In this document: one piece after another, positions 35,500 to 47,600 of the stretch | How positions within the stretch are numbered: position 1 is the stretch's first letter | Layout: each line of letters opens with the position of its first letter | Assembly (NCBI GenBank): GCA_036874045.1 | Contig: CM072347.1 | Coordinates: 7,318,501-7,382,500, forward strand | Reading direction: 5' to 3' | From: Cymodocea nodosa | Lineage: Eukaryota > Streptophyta > Magnoliopsida > Alismatales > Cymodoceaceae | DNA: 64,000 nt | Notes under the pieces: generated by a model | Database searches by the model: none | What the model was told of the DNA's origin: nothing | Seen by the model: only the letters and a program-made list of their open reading frames with translations | Made by a program: the position numbers and the translations under genes

Positions 35500-35830
35500 C
35501 AATTTGAACTTAAGGTGTTTAGAAAGTTTCGGAGACTTATAAACCTAACTATCCGATGCTCAGGTGCATTTCGGAGAGTTACAGATAACCTTCCGAAAGA
35601 TAACTTAAGTCAATCGTCCAAATCATGACACGTGTACTTAAGTAGTTTTATAATAAAGAGATGTTTCGAATAGTTACAAATCTAACTTTCTGATGCCCAA
35701 ACGTATTTCGAAGAGTTACAGATAACTTACCGAAAATCCACTTAAGTCATGCATTATGGTTTTGACACGTGTACTTCAGGAAATAATAAAATAGTCTATT
35801 GAACGTTTTAAAACACAACTGTCCGATACA
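35500..35830 (-). repeat. Gypsy U3-like segment upstream of the aORF in copia G
   Basis: The stretch 35705-35793 (minus strand) matches 42678-42766 in U3 of the LTR of gypsy E with about nine mismatches, and 35715-35829 matches 20180-20294 in B. It lies in the same sense relative to transcription. It contains three palindromes (cggagagttacagataaccttccg and relatives) and two ACGTGT motifs. It would place a borrowed U3 upstream of the aORF. Confidence 0.8.
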
Positions 35831-36683
35831 AAAGATAATTCATAGAGATATACCTACAAAAACTTAAAAGAATTCAATAATGAGTACACAACTTAAGACA
35901 ATAAATATCGTACATTATGTGTAAAGAGTAGATAATAACAAAAATAATAAGGATTATATGCACAAATTATGGCCGGATTGTTATAACACCTTGAAAGATA
36001 AATTAAGCTTGACTACATTACCCTTTTTTTTTTTTGGTTTTTTTTATTATTATATTCATATATATATATTTTATGTATTACCTCCCACAATATCATCTTT
36101 TTATGTGATCACAATCTCTTGTTTAGGAGAAAGATAACCAGTTATTCAATGACAAGTGAGAATAGGGAATTTTTTTTTTAAATATAATCTGAATTACTTG
36201 TGAAATGAGTTTTCAGTCAGTACATCCCAAACCAGTTGGTTTAAGTGACTAGGATTTAAGATCCCCCAACGGACTTAATTACTCAAGTAATTATAGACAA
36301 AAATAAAACAAGACAATAAATTAAATTAGAGGCAACCGCAAGACTTAATTTTTCTAACAAAATGTTAATAACTTTCCTTTAATAAAAAGTACATACTTTC
36401 TATGTATTTCCCTGTTAAAATCTCAGTAATAGCATATACATAAGTAACAAAAATATAGTTGGCACTCACATTGAATCAATTTAACTTTTCCTTAAGTAAT
36501 CTTTTCTGAATTTTTCTTAAATAAATTGACTTCAATAAAAATCAGAATTTCATAAATTCTTAACTACTAGAAAACTGTAATTCGAAAATAGATATGTTTT
36601 TTTTTTTTTTTTTATTTTAATAATAAAGACATTAAATTCTAAAACTACCTTATAACAAACCAAAATACAATGAACATGACCAT
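35831..36683 (-). other. Spacer between pol and aORF of copia G, gene-free
   Basis: AT-rich with T-runs (36028-36040, 36171-36180, 36597-36614). A stretch near 36205-36280 weakly recalls the spacer of H. No gene seen. Confidence 0.6.
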
Positions 36684-39328
36684 TTAAATATAAGATAACC
36701 TATAAATACCAAGTTCTAATCGTAATTTTGAGAATGTACTTTCATCTAAGGGTTTTGTAAATAGATCTGCTAATTGTTATGTGGTAGGAACAAAATTTAA
36801 TACTATTTTTTCTTTTATAGCATTATCCCTTAGAAAATGATGTCAAACTTCTATATGTTTTGCTCGTGAATGTAAGATAGGATTTTTAGATAAACTAATT
36901 GTAGAATTACTATCATAGAAAATCTTAGTTGGTTCATAGTCTAAATTAAAATCTTTTAAGGTTTGAGCACAGCAAAGTGCAGCAGCTATATATTCAGCTT
37001 CAGTTGTAGATAATGCTACACAATTTTACTTTTTGCTAAACCATGACAATAAAGAATTACCTAACAATTAACAAGTGCCACTAGTGCTTTTTCATTCAAA
37101 CTTACATCCTACGAAATCAGCATCACTATAATCTACTAAGTTTAAAGAACTGTGTTTAAAGTAAAACAGTCCAAAATTGATGGTTCCTAATAGATATTTA
37201 AAAATTCATTTAACAGCAAGTAGGTGTGATTCCTTAGGATTTAATTGATATCTAGCACAAGTACACACACTAAACATAATATCTGGTTGGCTAGGTGTTA
37301 AATAGAGTAATGAACCAATCATACTTTTATATTGTTTTACATCTATAGTTTTTCTAGAGTCATCTTTATCCAACTTGGTGATAGTACTCATTGGTGTATT
37401 CTTTGTTTTAGTGTTGTCTAAACCAAACCTCTTTAATAAATCTTGAGTATATTTTTCTTATGAAATAAAAGTACCCTGATCTAATTGCTTAATTTGTAAG
37501 CCTGGGAAAAATGATAGTTCACCCATCATACTCATTTCAAATTGATTAGTCATGTCTTTCGAAAAGGACTCAACTAATTTATCATTTGTTGCTCCAAATA
37601 TGATGTCATCTACATAGATTTGAACTACTAATATATCTTTTTTGATCTTCTTGATAAAAAGAGTGTGATCTACCTTTCCCATAGAATACCCTTTTTCCAT
37701 AAGAAATTTAGATAATCTTTCATACCAAGACTTAGGAGCTTGTTTAAGGCCATATAGTGCCTTCTTAAGCTTGTAAATATACTCAAGATGTTTTGAATCT
37801 TCAAAACCTAGAGGTTGTTTTACATACACTTCTTCTTTTATATATCCATTTAAAAAAGCAGTCTTAACATCCATTTGATATAATTTGAAATCCATAGAAC
37901 AAGCATATGCTAACAAAATTCATATTGATTCTAGTCTAGCAACAAGAGAAAATTAAAACCTAAAGAGCAAATGTCCATAATTTTACAGGAATCTTTTTCA
38001 AAAATTACTATGTAAATCTTCATTAAAACAGGAACACTCAATAAATTAAAACCTAAGTTTTCAACTAATAAGACATCATTTATAAAACATTTCTCAGTTA
38101 CCTGAACCTTGCCAAACCCAAGGATATTTGTTTTGCTTTTATTTCCAAAAATAACTTGTTCGTTCTTGGTCTTTGTTATTTCTGAAAGTAATCGTATATC
38201 TCCAGTCATGTGGTTGGATGCTCCACTTTCCATTATCCATTTTGATTTGTGTACCTCACTAGATTTTGCCATAAAGCATACATTTGCCAGATTTTCTTCT
38301 GAATCTGATGCTGATGAGGATTCATTGTCTGATGTTGAATCCTTTGTTTCTTCACTTTGTGAAGCTGAAGAGTAATCCCATGTCACTTTAAGCACCCTTC
38401 TCTTTTTGAATTTCTTATTCCTGAAATTCCTCCTCGAATTCTTCTTATCTTTGTTGGGAGGACAATCAGTTTGAAAGTGACCCGACCTATTGCACTTGTA
38501 GCATATACTTTTGTCTTTTGTGAATGACTTCTTCTCCATATCTCTAGATGTCTTTGCTAACCTGAAGTTCCTACGTTTCTTCAACAGATTTCTAAATTTT
38601 CTGGTTAACAATAGTAAATCATCATTAGAATCACTAGTGACTTCTGAGACTTTATCAACCTCAAAAGTCAGATCCCTTCTAGGATTTTTCCCTTTTGGAT
38701 CTAAATGTTGTACTTCATAGGCTGTCAGATTTCCTATGAGATCATCGAGAGTATATGTATTTAAGTCTTTTGACTCTTCAATAGATGTTGTCTTTTGAGC
38801 CCAAATTTTAGTTAAAGATCTAAGGATCTTTCTTACCAAGTCTTTTTCCTCGAATTTCTTGCCTAAAGATTTCAATGAATTTACAATCTCAAGAAAACAG
38901 GAAAACATGTCAGAGATACATTCATTTTCGTGCATTTTAAAAAGCTCATATTTATGTACTAACATATTGATCTTAGATTCCTTGACCTGATTAGTACCTT
39001 CGTTGGCAACTTCTAATGCATGTCATATCTCATATGCAGTTTGATATGTAGAAACTTTATTAAATTGATCATGAGATAAAGCATAAAACAAGATGTTTAA
39101 ACCTTTAGCATTCAGTGTCATTCGCTCCTTTTCATCAAAAGTTCAAGTATCATATGGAGTCGTAACTAACACTATAGGATTGCTAATTATATGCCATAAT
39201 TTGAAATCGATTGACTGAAAGAATACTTTCATCCTATATTTCCAGTAGCCATAATTGTTACCTTCGAACATAGGAGGATGATTAGTGGTCTGTCCTTCAG
39301 TCATAACTAAGATTTCAGAATTATCCAT
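36684..39328 (-). pseudogene. gag-pol: Gag-pol of copia G with integrase deleted
   Basis: Gag from about 39328 (MDNSEILVMTEG, HPPMFEGNNYGYWKYRMKVF), KINMLVHKYELFKM core, CCHC knuckle CYKCNRSGHFQTDC (about 38495), protease with WIMESGASNHMTG (about 38240; D-S-G changed to E-S-G) and NLGFNLLSV. Near 37930-37990 this joins directly to RT (MDFKLYQMDVKTAFLNG, IYVDDIIFGA with intact DD), so all of integrase and the start of RT are missing, roughly 1.9 kb compared with H. RNase H (KSTSGTC, ALSTTEAEYIAA) follows in damaged form, ending at 36684. It can move only with help in trans. Confidence 0.9.
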
Positions 39329-39419
39329 TTTAAACAGATGATCCAAAGTAAATGACAGGAAAAACCAATTCCTAAATAGAGAAATGAAGGCTTTTCGGAT
39401 GCTTTAAACAGTTTAATTG

Positions 39420-39431
39420 CTCTGATACTAG
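39420..39431 (-). other. Primer binding site of copia G (tRNA-Met type)
   Basis: Minus strand tagtatcagagc next to the 5' LTR; the family's usual tggtatcagagc with one change. Confidence 0.82.
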
Positions 39432-39432
39432 T

Positions 39433-40638
39433 TGTAGGATCGTTTGTATCACAAGAGAGGGGGTGAATTGTGTCTTTAGTAATTAAACTAGCGGATAAAA
39501 TAAGAGCACAAAACACTCGTAAATGAAATTCTATTCTTTTATTTCAAGATAGAATTTATAATATCTTTTTAGCTCAATTCCCTTCTTGATGGTTTTGATA
39601 CAGTAATTTTTGATATACAATTCAAATAGGAAAACAAAGCCCTTTTTCAAAATAATTTTGAATTGTATAAAACCTGATCTTTATGCACACAGCTCTTTTC
39701 TTTCTCTTTGCTCTGCTTCTGTATCTCTTCTTCTCTAGTTGTCGAATTTCCAGACTTCTTGCGTTTGCAACTCCTTTTCTAAAATTGCTTGGAATTTCGA
39801 ACTTCTTCTGATGTTGGAGAACTTTTCAGAATATGAATATTCAAACTTAACTTTTCAGTTAGGGATCTAGATTGAATATTCAAACTTGGTTTTTTGAGAT
39901 TGGGATCCCCTGTTGTAATGTAACTCATACTCTCTATTAGTAGTTGAACTCTGTTGTCTTTCACATTCAACATGTTCATCCACTTGATCCACAATCCATA
40001 ATCCATAATCCAAGTACTAATTTTCTCTTTAATCCAAATTACTTTCTATTTAAATTTCCACTTTCTTCACTAACATTTTGAGTTTCCACGATCTCCACTC
40101 GTAGATACATCGAAACTTTATCTTCCTGGAGTCTTGTAGAATATCTTCTAAGTCTTCGATTTAGTCGAACAGTTATCCTTTAAGTCCTGTAAAAACTCGA
40201 ACACTTATCCTTTAACTCTTCGAGTTTTTGCACCTGCAAAACACGTGACTAAACAAAGAAACTTATCTATTCGTTAGTCCTTTTATAAAACTCGAACAGT
40301 TATCTATCCATGAGTATAAATACTCGAATAGTTATCTAACTATTCAATTTTTCATTACCGAACGCACATGGAAAACACATGACAACTTAAAACATTAAAA
40401 ACACACGTGCAGATAACTTAACTATACAAGTTTTTAACATAAAGTATTCGACAAAAATGAAACGTTAACTATCCAAAAGTTTAACTATTGCAAATCTAGC
40501 TCTTCGTAAATCTTTAATTTATCCGACATAAAAATGAAACTTTCCAATGATCTGTTAACTATTATACTTAGAGAATATTATGTAGACTTATTTAAATATG
40601 TTAATAAAGCATATATCATCAAAATTAAATACCTAACA
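39433..40638 (-). repeat. 5' LTR of copia G
   Basis: 1206 bases, TGTAGGATCG...CCTAACA, followed by target duplication ATATC. Confidence 0.93.
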
Positions 40639-40643
40639 ATATC

Positions 40644-41639
40644 CCTTACTTTGTTTTTATGTGTACCTCTCCAATTCCCAACACATCCAGACTTGTGTTG
40701 TTAGCTAGGTACACCTTTTCCACAGGAGTTGCACGATAACTGTGCAACAAATCCTTCCTGTAGGTAGTGTGGAAAGAAGCTCCTGAGTCCAGTACCCATG
40801 AGTCAATTAAATTGTCAACACAGCATACTAGGGCATCATTTGAATCGTAGGTGACAACATTTGCAACTACTCCTTCTGATTCCTTCCCTCTACTGTCTTT
40901 CTTGGGAGCCTTACACTGTGACTTGAAGTGCCCCATTGATTACAGTTCCAGCATTTGATATCTACTCTCATTTTACTGGTACCTCTAGACTTTGACCTTC
41001 CTTTGGATTTAAATTGTTTTGATTTACTTCTCCCTCTAGTTTCAACACTAAGGGTAGAAGTTGAAGCTGACAATTCACTTTTCCTGCAATGTCCTCACTC
41101 AAAATTAAATCCCGGATGTCACTCATCTTGAGCTTCTCATGACCTAGTGAACTACTTACACCAGTCACGATAGGAGACAACCTTTCTGGTAATGAGGATA
41201 ATAAAATCAAGGCCCTGACTTCATCATCAAATACTATATCTACTAAGTGAAGTTGATTCAGAATAGTATTTAGCTCATTAATGTAGTCAGTTACATTTCC
41301 ACATTCATGCATTTTCAAATTAAATAATCTACACATGAGAAATACCTTGTTGGCGGTTGAAGGCTTCTCATACATATTAGACAAAGCTTTTATCAAGTTA
41401 GCTGTTGTTTTCTCCTTGGCGATATTTTAATGAACGTTTCTTGCCAGTGACAACCTGATGAGACCTAAAGCTTTTCTGTCCAATAACTCACACTCTTCCT
41501 GATCCATCTCCTCTAGTTTTCTTCCAAATAACGGTTGATGAAGATCCTTCTAATACAAATAGACTTCGATCTGAGACCTCTAGTATCCGAAATCTTTTCC
41601 ATCAAACTTCTCAATCCTAAGCTTTCTATCATCTGCCAT
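40644..41639 (-). pseudogene. gag: Gag and protease part of copia F
   Basis: Starts at MADDRKLRIEKFDGKDFGY (41639), the usual start of Tnt1-like polyproteins. The gag core MYEKPSTANKVFLMCRLFNL and DYINELNTILNQL is at 41396-41230. The knuckle CWNCNQWGTSSHS... is broken by a frameshift near 40935 and continues as MGHFKSQC. Protease WVLDSGASFHTT keeps D-S-G (about 40795). The frame runs into the G insertion at VHIKTK (40644) and resumes at 30972. A stop lies near 41427. Confidence 0.9.
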
Positions 41640-41660
41640 TCTGTTAAACTGAAGAACCTT

Positions 41661-41675
41661 TGGCTCTGATACCAG
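41661..41675 (-). other. Primer binding site of copia F (tRNA-Met type)
   Basis: Minus strand tggtatcagagccaa next to the 5' LTR; canonical. Confidence 0.9.
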
Positions 41676-41676
41676 T

Positions 41677-42325
41677 TGTTGTTATCTCAACGGATCATTT
41701 AGTTAACCTTCTATGACATGATACTGAAACACTCAACTCTAAACTCACCGATGCTAGGAGTGAAGAGTAAGAGAAGAAATAATACAGAGAAGAAACAAGA
41801 TTTACGTGGTTTAACAACAGTCTACATCCATGGAGAGTTGAGGGTTCCTTATGAGCTTCGGCACAATCAACCGTAATGTTTTACAACATCACAAAGGTTT
41901 ATATACTACCCAACTTAGGGTTTATAAACCTTTAATTATATACAAGCCATTACAGTAGAGAAACAATGCTTCGAAGAAGAGACTCTTAATTTCGGAGCCT
42001 TATCTTCTTAACTTTCTGAAATTTGCAACATTTCGAATAGTTACAGACTTAACTATCCGAAGAGAATATTCTTTCTAAACGGGCGATACAGTACCAGGTT
42101 AACTGTCTGAAAAGTCACTTACTTTTCTCTCTCTGTCCTTTCGGAAGGTTATGCTAATAACTCACCAAAAATTGCATGTCTTTTGGATAGTTACACCTTA
42201 ACTATCCGAAAACTCACTTAAGTGTCTTTTCAAGCATTTCGGAAGGTTTTGCCGATAACCCTCTGAAAAACTCATGAACTTTGGATAGTTACTGCCTAAC
42301 TATCCGAAGATCTACTTAAGTCACT
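41677..42325 (-). repeat. 5' LTR of copia F, truncated by gypsy E
   Basis: Matches the first two thirds of the 3' LTR of F and stops at ttaagtcact, where the TGTTTAGAATG edge of E begins. The missing part should lie right of the window. Confidence 0.9.
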
Positions 42326-44578
42326 TGTTTAGAATGAAAAAGTGCATATTATGAAAAAGTGCATATGAAAAAGTGCATATGATGGTTAATTGCATAATAT
42401 TTAGCTTATCATATGAGAATTAAGTCATTATGTTATAATTGCACTGTTATATGCTTTAATTAAAGAATCTGCTTAATTTTGGGGAATTAATGTTAATTTA
42501 GAATATTTCTGAACTGTCGGTAAGTTGTAGGCTGTGAAATTCTTAAGTATCCAAATTTTCTAATATTTTGAACAGTTATGTTTAACATACAGAACATATT
42601 TCAGACAGTTATGTTTAACAGACCAAACATGTCGGATAGTTATGTTTAAATTGCCGAACATTTATGTTTTGAAAGAATATTTTATTATTTCCTGAAGTAC
42701 ACATGTCGAAACCATAATGCATGACTTAAGTGAACTTTCGGTGAGTTATCTCTAACTATCCGAAATTGCAACTGGGCATCGGACAGTTATATGTGTAACC
42801 CTCCGAAATCTCTTTTTATTTATAAAATAGTTGTGGACACGTGTCATGTTCTGGTAAAGTGACTTAAGTGGACTTTCAGGGAGTTAGCTATAACTATCTG
42901 AAATGCATCTAAGCATCGGATAGTTAAACTTGTAACTCTTCAAAAAGAGTATTTTATTATTAAACTGCTATTGGCACGTGTCGAGATTTGGTAGATTTAC
43001 TTAAGTTATATATCGGTGAGTTAGCTGTAACTATCTGAAATGCATCTGAGCATCGGATAGTTAAGTTTATAAGTATCCGAAATGCACCTAAGCATCGGAT
43101 AGTTAAATTTATGCACGTGTTTTATAGTTAAATCAACGAAGAAAGTCCGTTGAGTTATCTATAACTCCACAGACTATTTATTTTCTAATATGCCACTGTA
43201 GCAGTTACAGAAACAGGACAGTTGGAAGAAAAACCACGATTGCATGTATTGTGTAGGGAGAAGAAATCATCGTCATTGATATGAATGAAGGAAATCCAAC
43301 CGATCATTCAAGTAGAAGCAGTTACTACTAAAGAAATATAAAAGAAAAGAAGAAAAAGAAGAGGTGTGTGATCGATGGACGGCTATTGTGTACAAAGGAG
43401 GAACACCGAGCTTTCTACAGGCAGTATCGGCAATTCTCCAAAGTACCACACCAACCATCATTATCACCACCATATCCACCATAATCACCAACCATCGGAG
43501 GTCTGTGAGAATACTTTCTTGATGTCAGGTCAATTCCGAGCCAAACACAGTGCCTGACAACCACTGTAAGGAGTGATCGCGTCGCGGGAAGGGGCCATTT
43601 TTACCAAGCGCCGACTCATATTTCAGGAGATCGTAAAGCTTTTAGCATTGGCTTCAGGTTGATGCCTGTATGCTAAAGAGAAGATTATCTTGCAATTCTC
43701 GACTCACGATTCTATAGGGAGAGGAGACAGAATTGTAAGTGGTTTAATTTTCAGTGGTGTAATCGCGTTGCAAGTAGTGTTGGAAGTATTTACTATCGAG
43801 TGAGATTACTTTACATTTCACCTTTCGCCCATTTCCATGTTCATATTAAAACAAAAATACCAAAAACAATTTATCTATGTTTGTATGTTGTATTTGAGTG
43901 TTGTATTGTTTGTGTTGTATCGTGATTAATGTTATCTTTATCAATGTTGTGATTGTTTTATGTTGTTTTAGTTTTACAGTTTATTGAAATTGGTTCGATC
44001 AAAAGACTTAAAGATTTTAATGGTTACTGTTTGAATTATCTGAATGTTAGTATTGCTTAATAATAAATCCAATGTTTACTAACATTAAAGAGCTTAATTG
44101 ATGTTATTTACAATCTATGGAATCGCCCAATGGTTGGCCGAATTCCTCTGTAAATAGCATTATTAAAAAGAAAAGACAAGCTTGTGGAGTTAACTTAAGT
44201 CCACGAGGTTAGTCCGTTGAGTTAGCTATAACTCAACGAACTTTATCCGTTGAGTTAACTGTAATTCAATAGAGAGCTTATTGAATATATAAATTTGATT
44301 GATAACAAACGAACAATTCTAAAATTCTTCAGCAATTCCCTATGGGATCGACCTGTACTTGCACACTGATACAATAGACACTGTGCACTTGTAGTTAAAG
44401 TATAAATTAGAATTAACATCTAAATTGTATTAAAGGTTGTTTGTTTACTTCTAAAAGAAACAATAGGCATAAAGATAAATTAACTAAAAAAAGGAAGAAG
44501 TAACAAATCCAAGTTTTTCTAGTACGTTATTGGAGATCTAATCAAATACTTTGGTGTAGTGCTGGGAAAGCACAAACA
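42326..44578 (+). repeat. 5' LTR of gypsy E
   Basis: About 2.25 kb, longer than in A because U3 has extra palindromic units (42530-43110) and a threefold gaaaaagtgcata repeat right at the start (42334-42377). It lacks the 103-base module present in A and B. R-U5 after 43370 aligns well with A. The inner edge is approximate. Confidence 0.85.
43337..43344 (+). promoter_or_regulatory. TATA box of the gypsy E LTR
   Basis: TATAAAAG followed by purine-rich sequence, conserved in all intact family LTRs here. Confidence 0.6.
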
Positions 44579-44585
44579 AGTTTTA

Positions 44586-44603
44586 TGGCGCCGTTGCCGG
44601 GGA
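44586..44603 (+). other. Primer binding site of gypsy E (tRNA-Asp)
   Basis: tggcgccgttgccgggga, a perfect complement to the 3' end of plant tRNA-Asp including CCA. Confidence 0.95.
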
Positions 44604-44689
44604 ATTGAATTGAATTGATATAAGTAACTGTTAGAGCTGTTTTGTTATAACAGCCAAAGAGTTGTGTGTTTTCTTCTGTAATTGAGAAT

Positions 44690-47600
44690 ATGGCATATGC
44701 TTATGCTCAAAGATTTCTAAAACTTGTAATTAGTATATGTGAATTCTGCAATTCTAAAGGACATGACATTTCTGAATGTTTGAAACTGAGACGTTTACAG
44801 ATGGTTAGATCCCATGAACAACAAATGAATTATCCTCAATATAATAGAGTCGAGTAGGAGAATCCTATAGTTTACCCAACTGATGGTCAGTATAGAATGT
44901 GTAATATGTTGAGAGACACGGAAGTTTAGGATAGGTATGACAGATTGGAGCGTAGTATAGAGCAAAACCTTGACAAACTAGAATACTTTGTGTCAGCAAC
45001 AAAAAGTCAACCAATTAAATTATAAGGAAGCATATTCAGAACCTAAAATGGATATAATTTACAAAATTGAAAAAACCATAATGAAAATTGATGAAAAATT
45101 GAGTGCAATGAAATTAGATGATCTAGAAAGAAAACTAAAAGCATTAGACGAATATGCAATGAAAATACAAGTTATGCAACAAGATAATGAAAATTATAAT
45201 GTTATAAACTTACATAATTTGCAAAATACACTACCAAAAGAAAATATTAATACAAGAGAATTTAAAGAATGCACTTTAAAACTAAAAACAATTGAAGATC
45301 ATAATTACGAAAATGATATACAAAAACATCATAAGAGTAATGAAAATCTAGAAGATGTTTGTGTAACATTAAGATCTGGAACTGATATACCATCAAGAAC
45401 TCAAAATGAAAATGATATGAAGGTGGATAAGAGTAAAGATCAAAATGATAATGAAAATGTAATAGCTGAAAATCTAGAAATCACTGAAGAAGAATCTGAA
45501 TCTGCTAATGAAGCTAAAAATGATCAAACAAATCAAATGAAAGAAAAAGAATCTTTGAAATCAAAATCTTTAGTACCCTATCCTGAAAGATTACAACAAA
45601 CAATACCTGAAAAATAAGAAAAAATCAGAGAAATTTTTAAAAAAGTACAAGTTAACATTCCTTTGTTAGATCTATTACAGAAAATGCTACCTTGTGCTAA
45701 ATTTTTGAAGGATTGGTGTACTAAGAAAAGAGAGCGAAAAGTTCTTAGAAATGTCTTTTTAGCTGAGCAAAGTAGTTCCCTATTTCTGCCACAAATTCCT
45801 AAAAAGTTATCTGATCCTGGAATCCCTATTATATCATGCACCATAGGAAACACCATTTTAGAAAGAACCTTAATAGACTTAGGTGCAGGTATAAATGTTA
45901 TGCCAAGTGATATATTTGCATCTTTAGGATTAGAAGGTTTAACTCCTACTAGTAAGGTTATTCAATTAGCTGATAGAAGTATAAGATACCTTAGAGGAAA
46001 AATAGAGGATGTCTTAATTAAAATCAAAAACTTTATATATTCTATTGATATTGTAATTATGGATTCCCAACAAATTAAGCATAAAAATAGTGATACATCT
46101 TTAATTTTGGGAAGGCCATTTTTAGCAACATCAGGAGCGGTTATAAATTGTAAAATTGGAGTAATGAAGTTAGCATATGGTAATGAGGATACTCCATTAA
46201 ATATTTTCAAACTAGAAAGGTTTGAGGAATTAGAAATGTCCTTACATACCATAGACTTTTTAGAGGATGAAGGAGATATGTTAGATGATGTGATTCAAGA
46301 AGAATTAAATAGGCAAATCAATTCTGAAACTTTAAAGGAAAGTGAAAGCATAAATATAGAAGGAGATCTGGAAGAAATTAATTTAGAAAATAATGATGTT
46401 CAATTAGGAGCTCTAGCTTCTGATGGGCAGCATTTAGAATTAAAACTTTTACCTCCTGAATTAACCTATATATTTCTGGAAGAGAAACGAACCTGTCCAA
46501 TCATTATTGCTTCAGATTTAAAAGAGGATCAAATAGCTAAAATAAAAGATGTAGTAAAAAGTTATAAAGAAGAAATAGGATGGACTATGACTGATATAAA
46601 AGGGTTAAGTTCAACTTTATGCTGTCACCACATATATTTAGAAGAGAATGCTAAACCTGTTAGAATACCTAAGAGGAGATTAAATCCAAACCTTAAAGAA
46701 GTAGTCAAGAAGGAAATAGTGAAATGGTTAGATAATGACATAATTTATCCGATTTATGATAGCTCATGGGTTAGCCCAATCCATATAGTTCCCACGAAAT
46801 CAGGATTAACAGTTATTAAGAATGAAAGTCAAGACTTGATACCTACAAGAATTCAATCAGGCTGGAGAGTATGTATAGACTATAGAAAGCTGAATGCTGT
46901 GACTAGAAAAGATCATTTTCCCTTACCTTTTATAGAACAAATGCTGGAAAGATTAGCAGGGCAAGAATATTTTTGTTTCCTAGACGGGTATTCAGGTTAT
47001 AATCAAATTCCAGTAGCATTAGAGGATCAAGAGAAAACAACTTTCACATGCCCTAATGGAACTTAATGGAACTTATGCTTTTAAGAGAATGCCATTCGGA
47101 TTATGCAATGCGCCAGCTACCTTTCAAAGGTGTATGTAGGGCATATTTACTGGAATGACTGAAGATTTCTTAGAAATATTTATGGATGATTTTACTGTAT
47201 ATGACAACTCATACGAAGTTTATTTAAGCAATTTAGACCTAATATTAAAACGTTGTGTGGAAAAAAATCTGGTTTTAAATTGGGAAAAATGTCACTTCAT
47301 GGTTAAACAATGAATAGTCTTAGGGCATGTTGTTTCTAAGAAAGGGTTGGAAGTAGATAAAGATAAACTAGAAGTAATTTCCAATCTACCAGAACCTAAA
47401 TCAGTAAAAGATATTAGATCATTTCTAGGACATGCTGATTTTTATAGAAAATTTATTAAAGACTTTAGCAAAATAGCTAGACCTTTAACTAATCTATTAA
47501 AAGATGTCGCATTTAACTTTGATAAAAATTGCAAGGAAGCATTTTTCAAACTTAAGACTAGCTTAATTTCAACTCATATAATTCAAGCACCTGATTGGAA

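Larger units (their letters stand above)
30978..40638 (-). mobile_element. Copia element G (SIRE/Maximus-like) with aORF, complete ends
   Basis: Both LTRs (30978-32188 and 39433-40638) and a perfect 5-base target duplication ATATC at 30973-30977 and 40639-40643 are present. The insertion splits copia F between protease and integrase. It has an internal deletion of integrase, and a post-pol aORF. Confidence 0.95.
27003..42325 (-). mobile_element. Copia element F (Tnt1/Tork-like), split by G and cut by E
   Basis: Minus-strand Ty1/copia element with 3' LTR 27003-27956, pol 28074-30972, insertion G, gag-protease 40644-41639, primer site and 5' LTR 41677-42325, truncated by insertion of gypsy E. 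The left edge lies in the LTR of D. Confidence 0.9.

Noticed and set aside
42530-43110. Palindromes in LTRs as microRNA precursors
   Set aside because: Stems are only about 10-14 bases with short loops, too short for plant miRNA precursors; small-RNA data would be needed.
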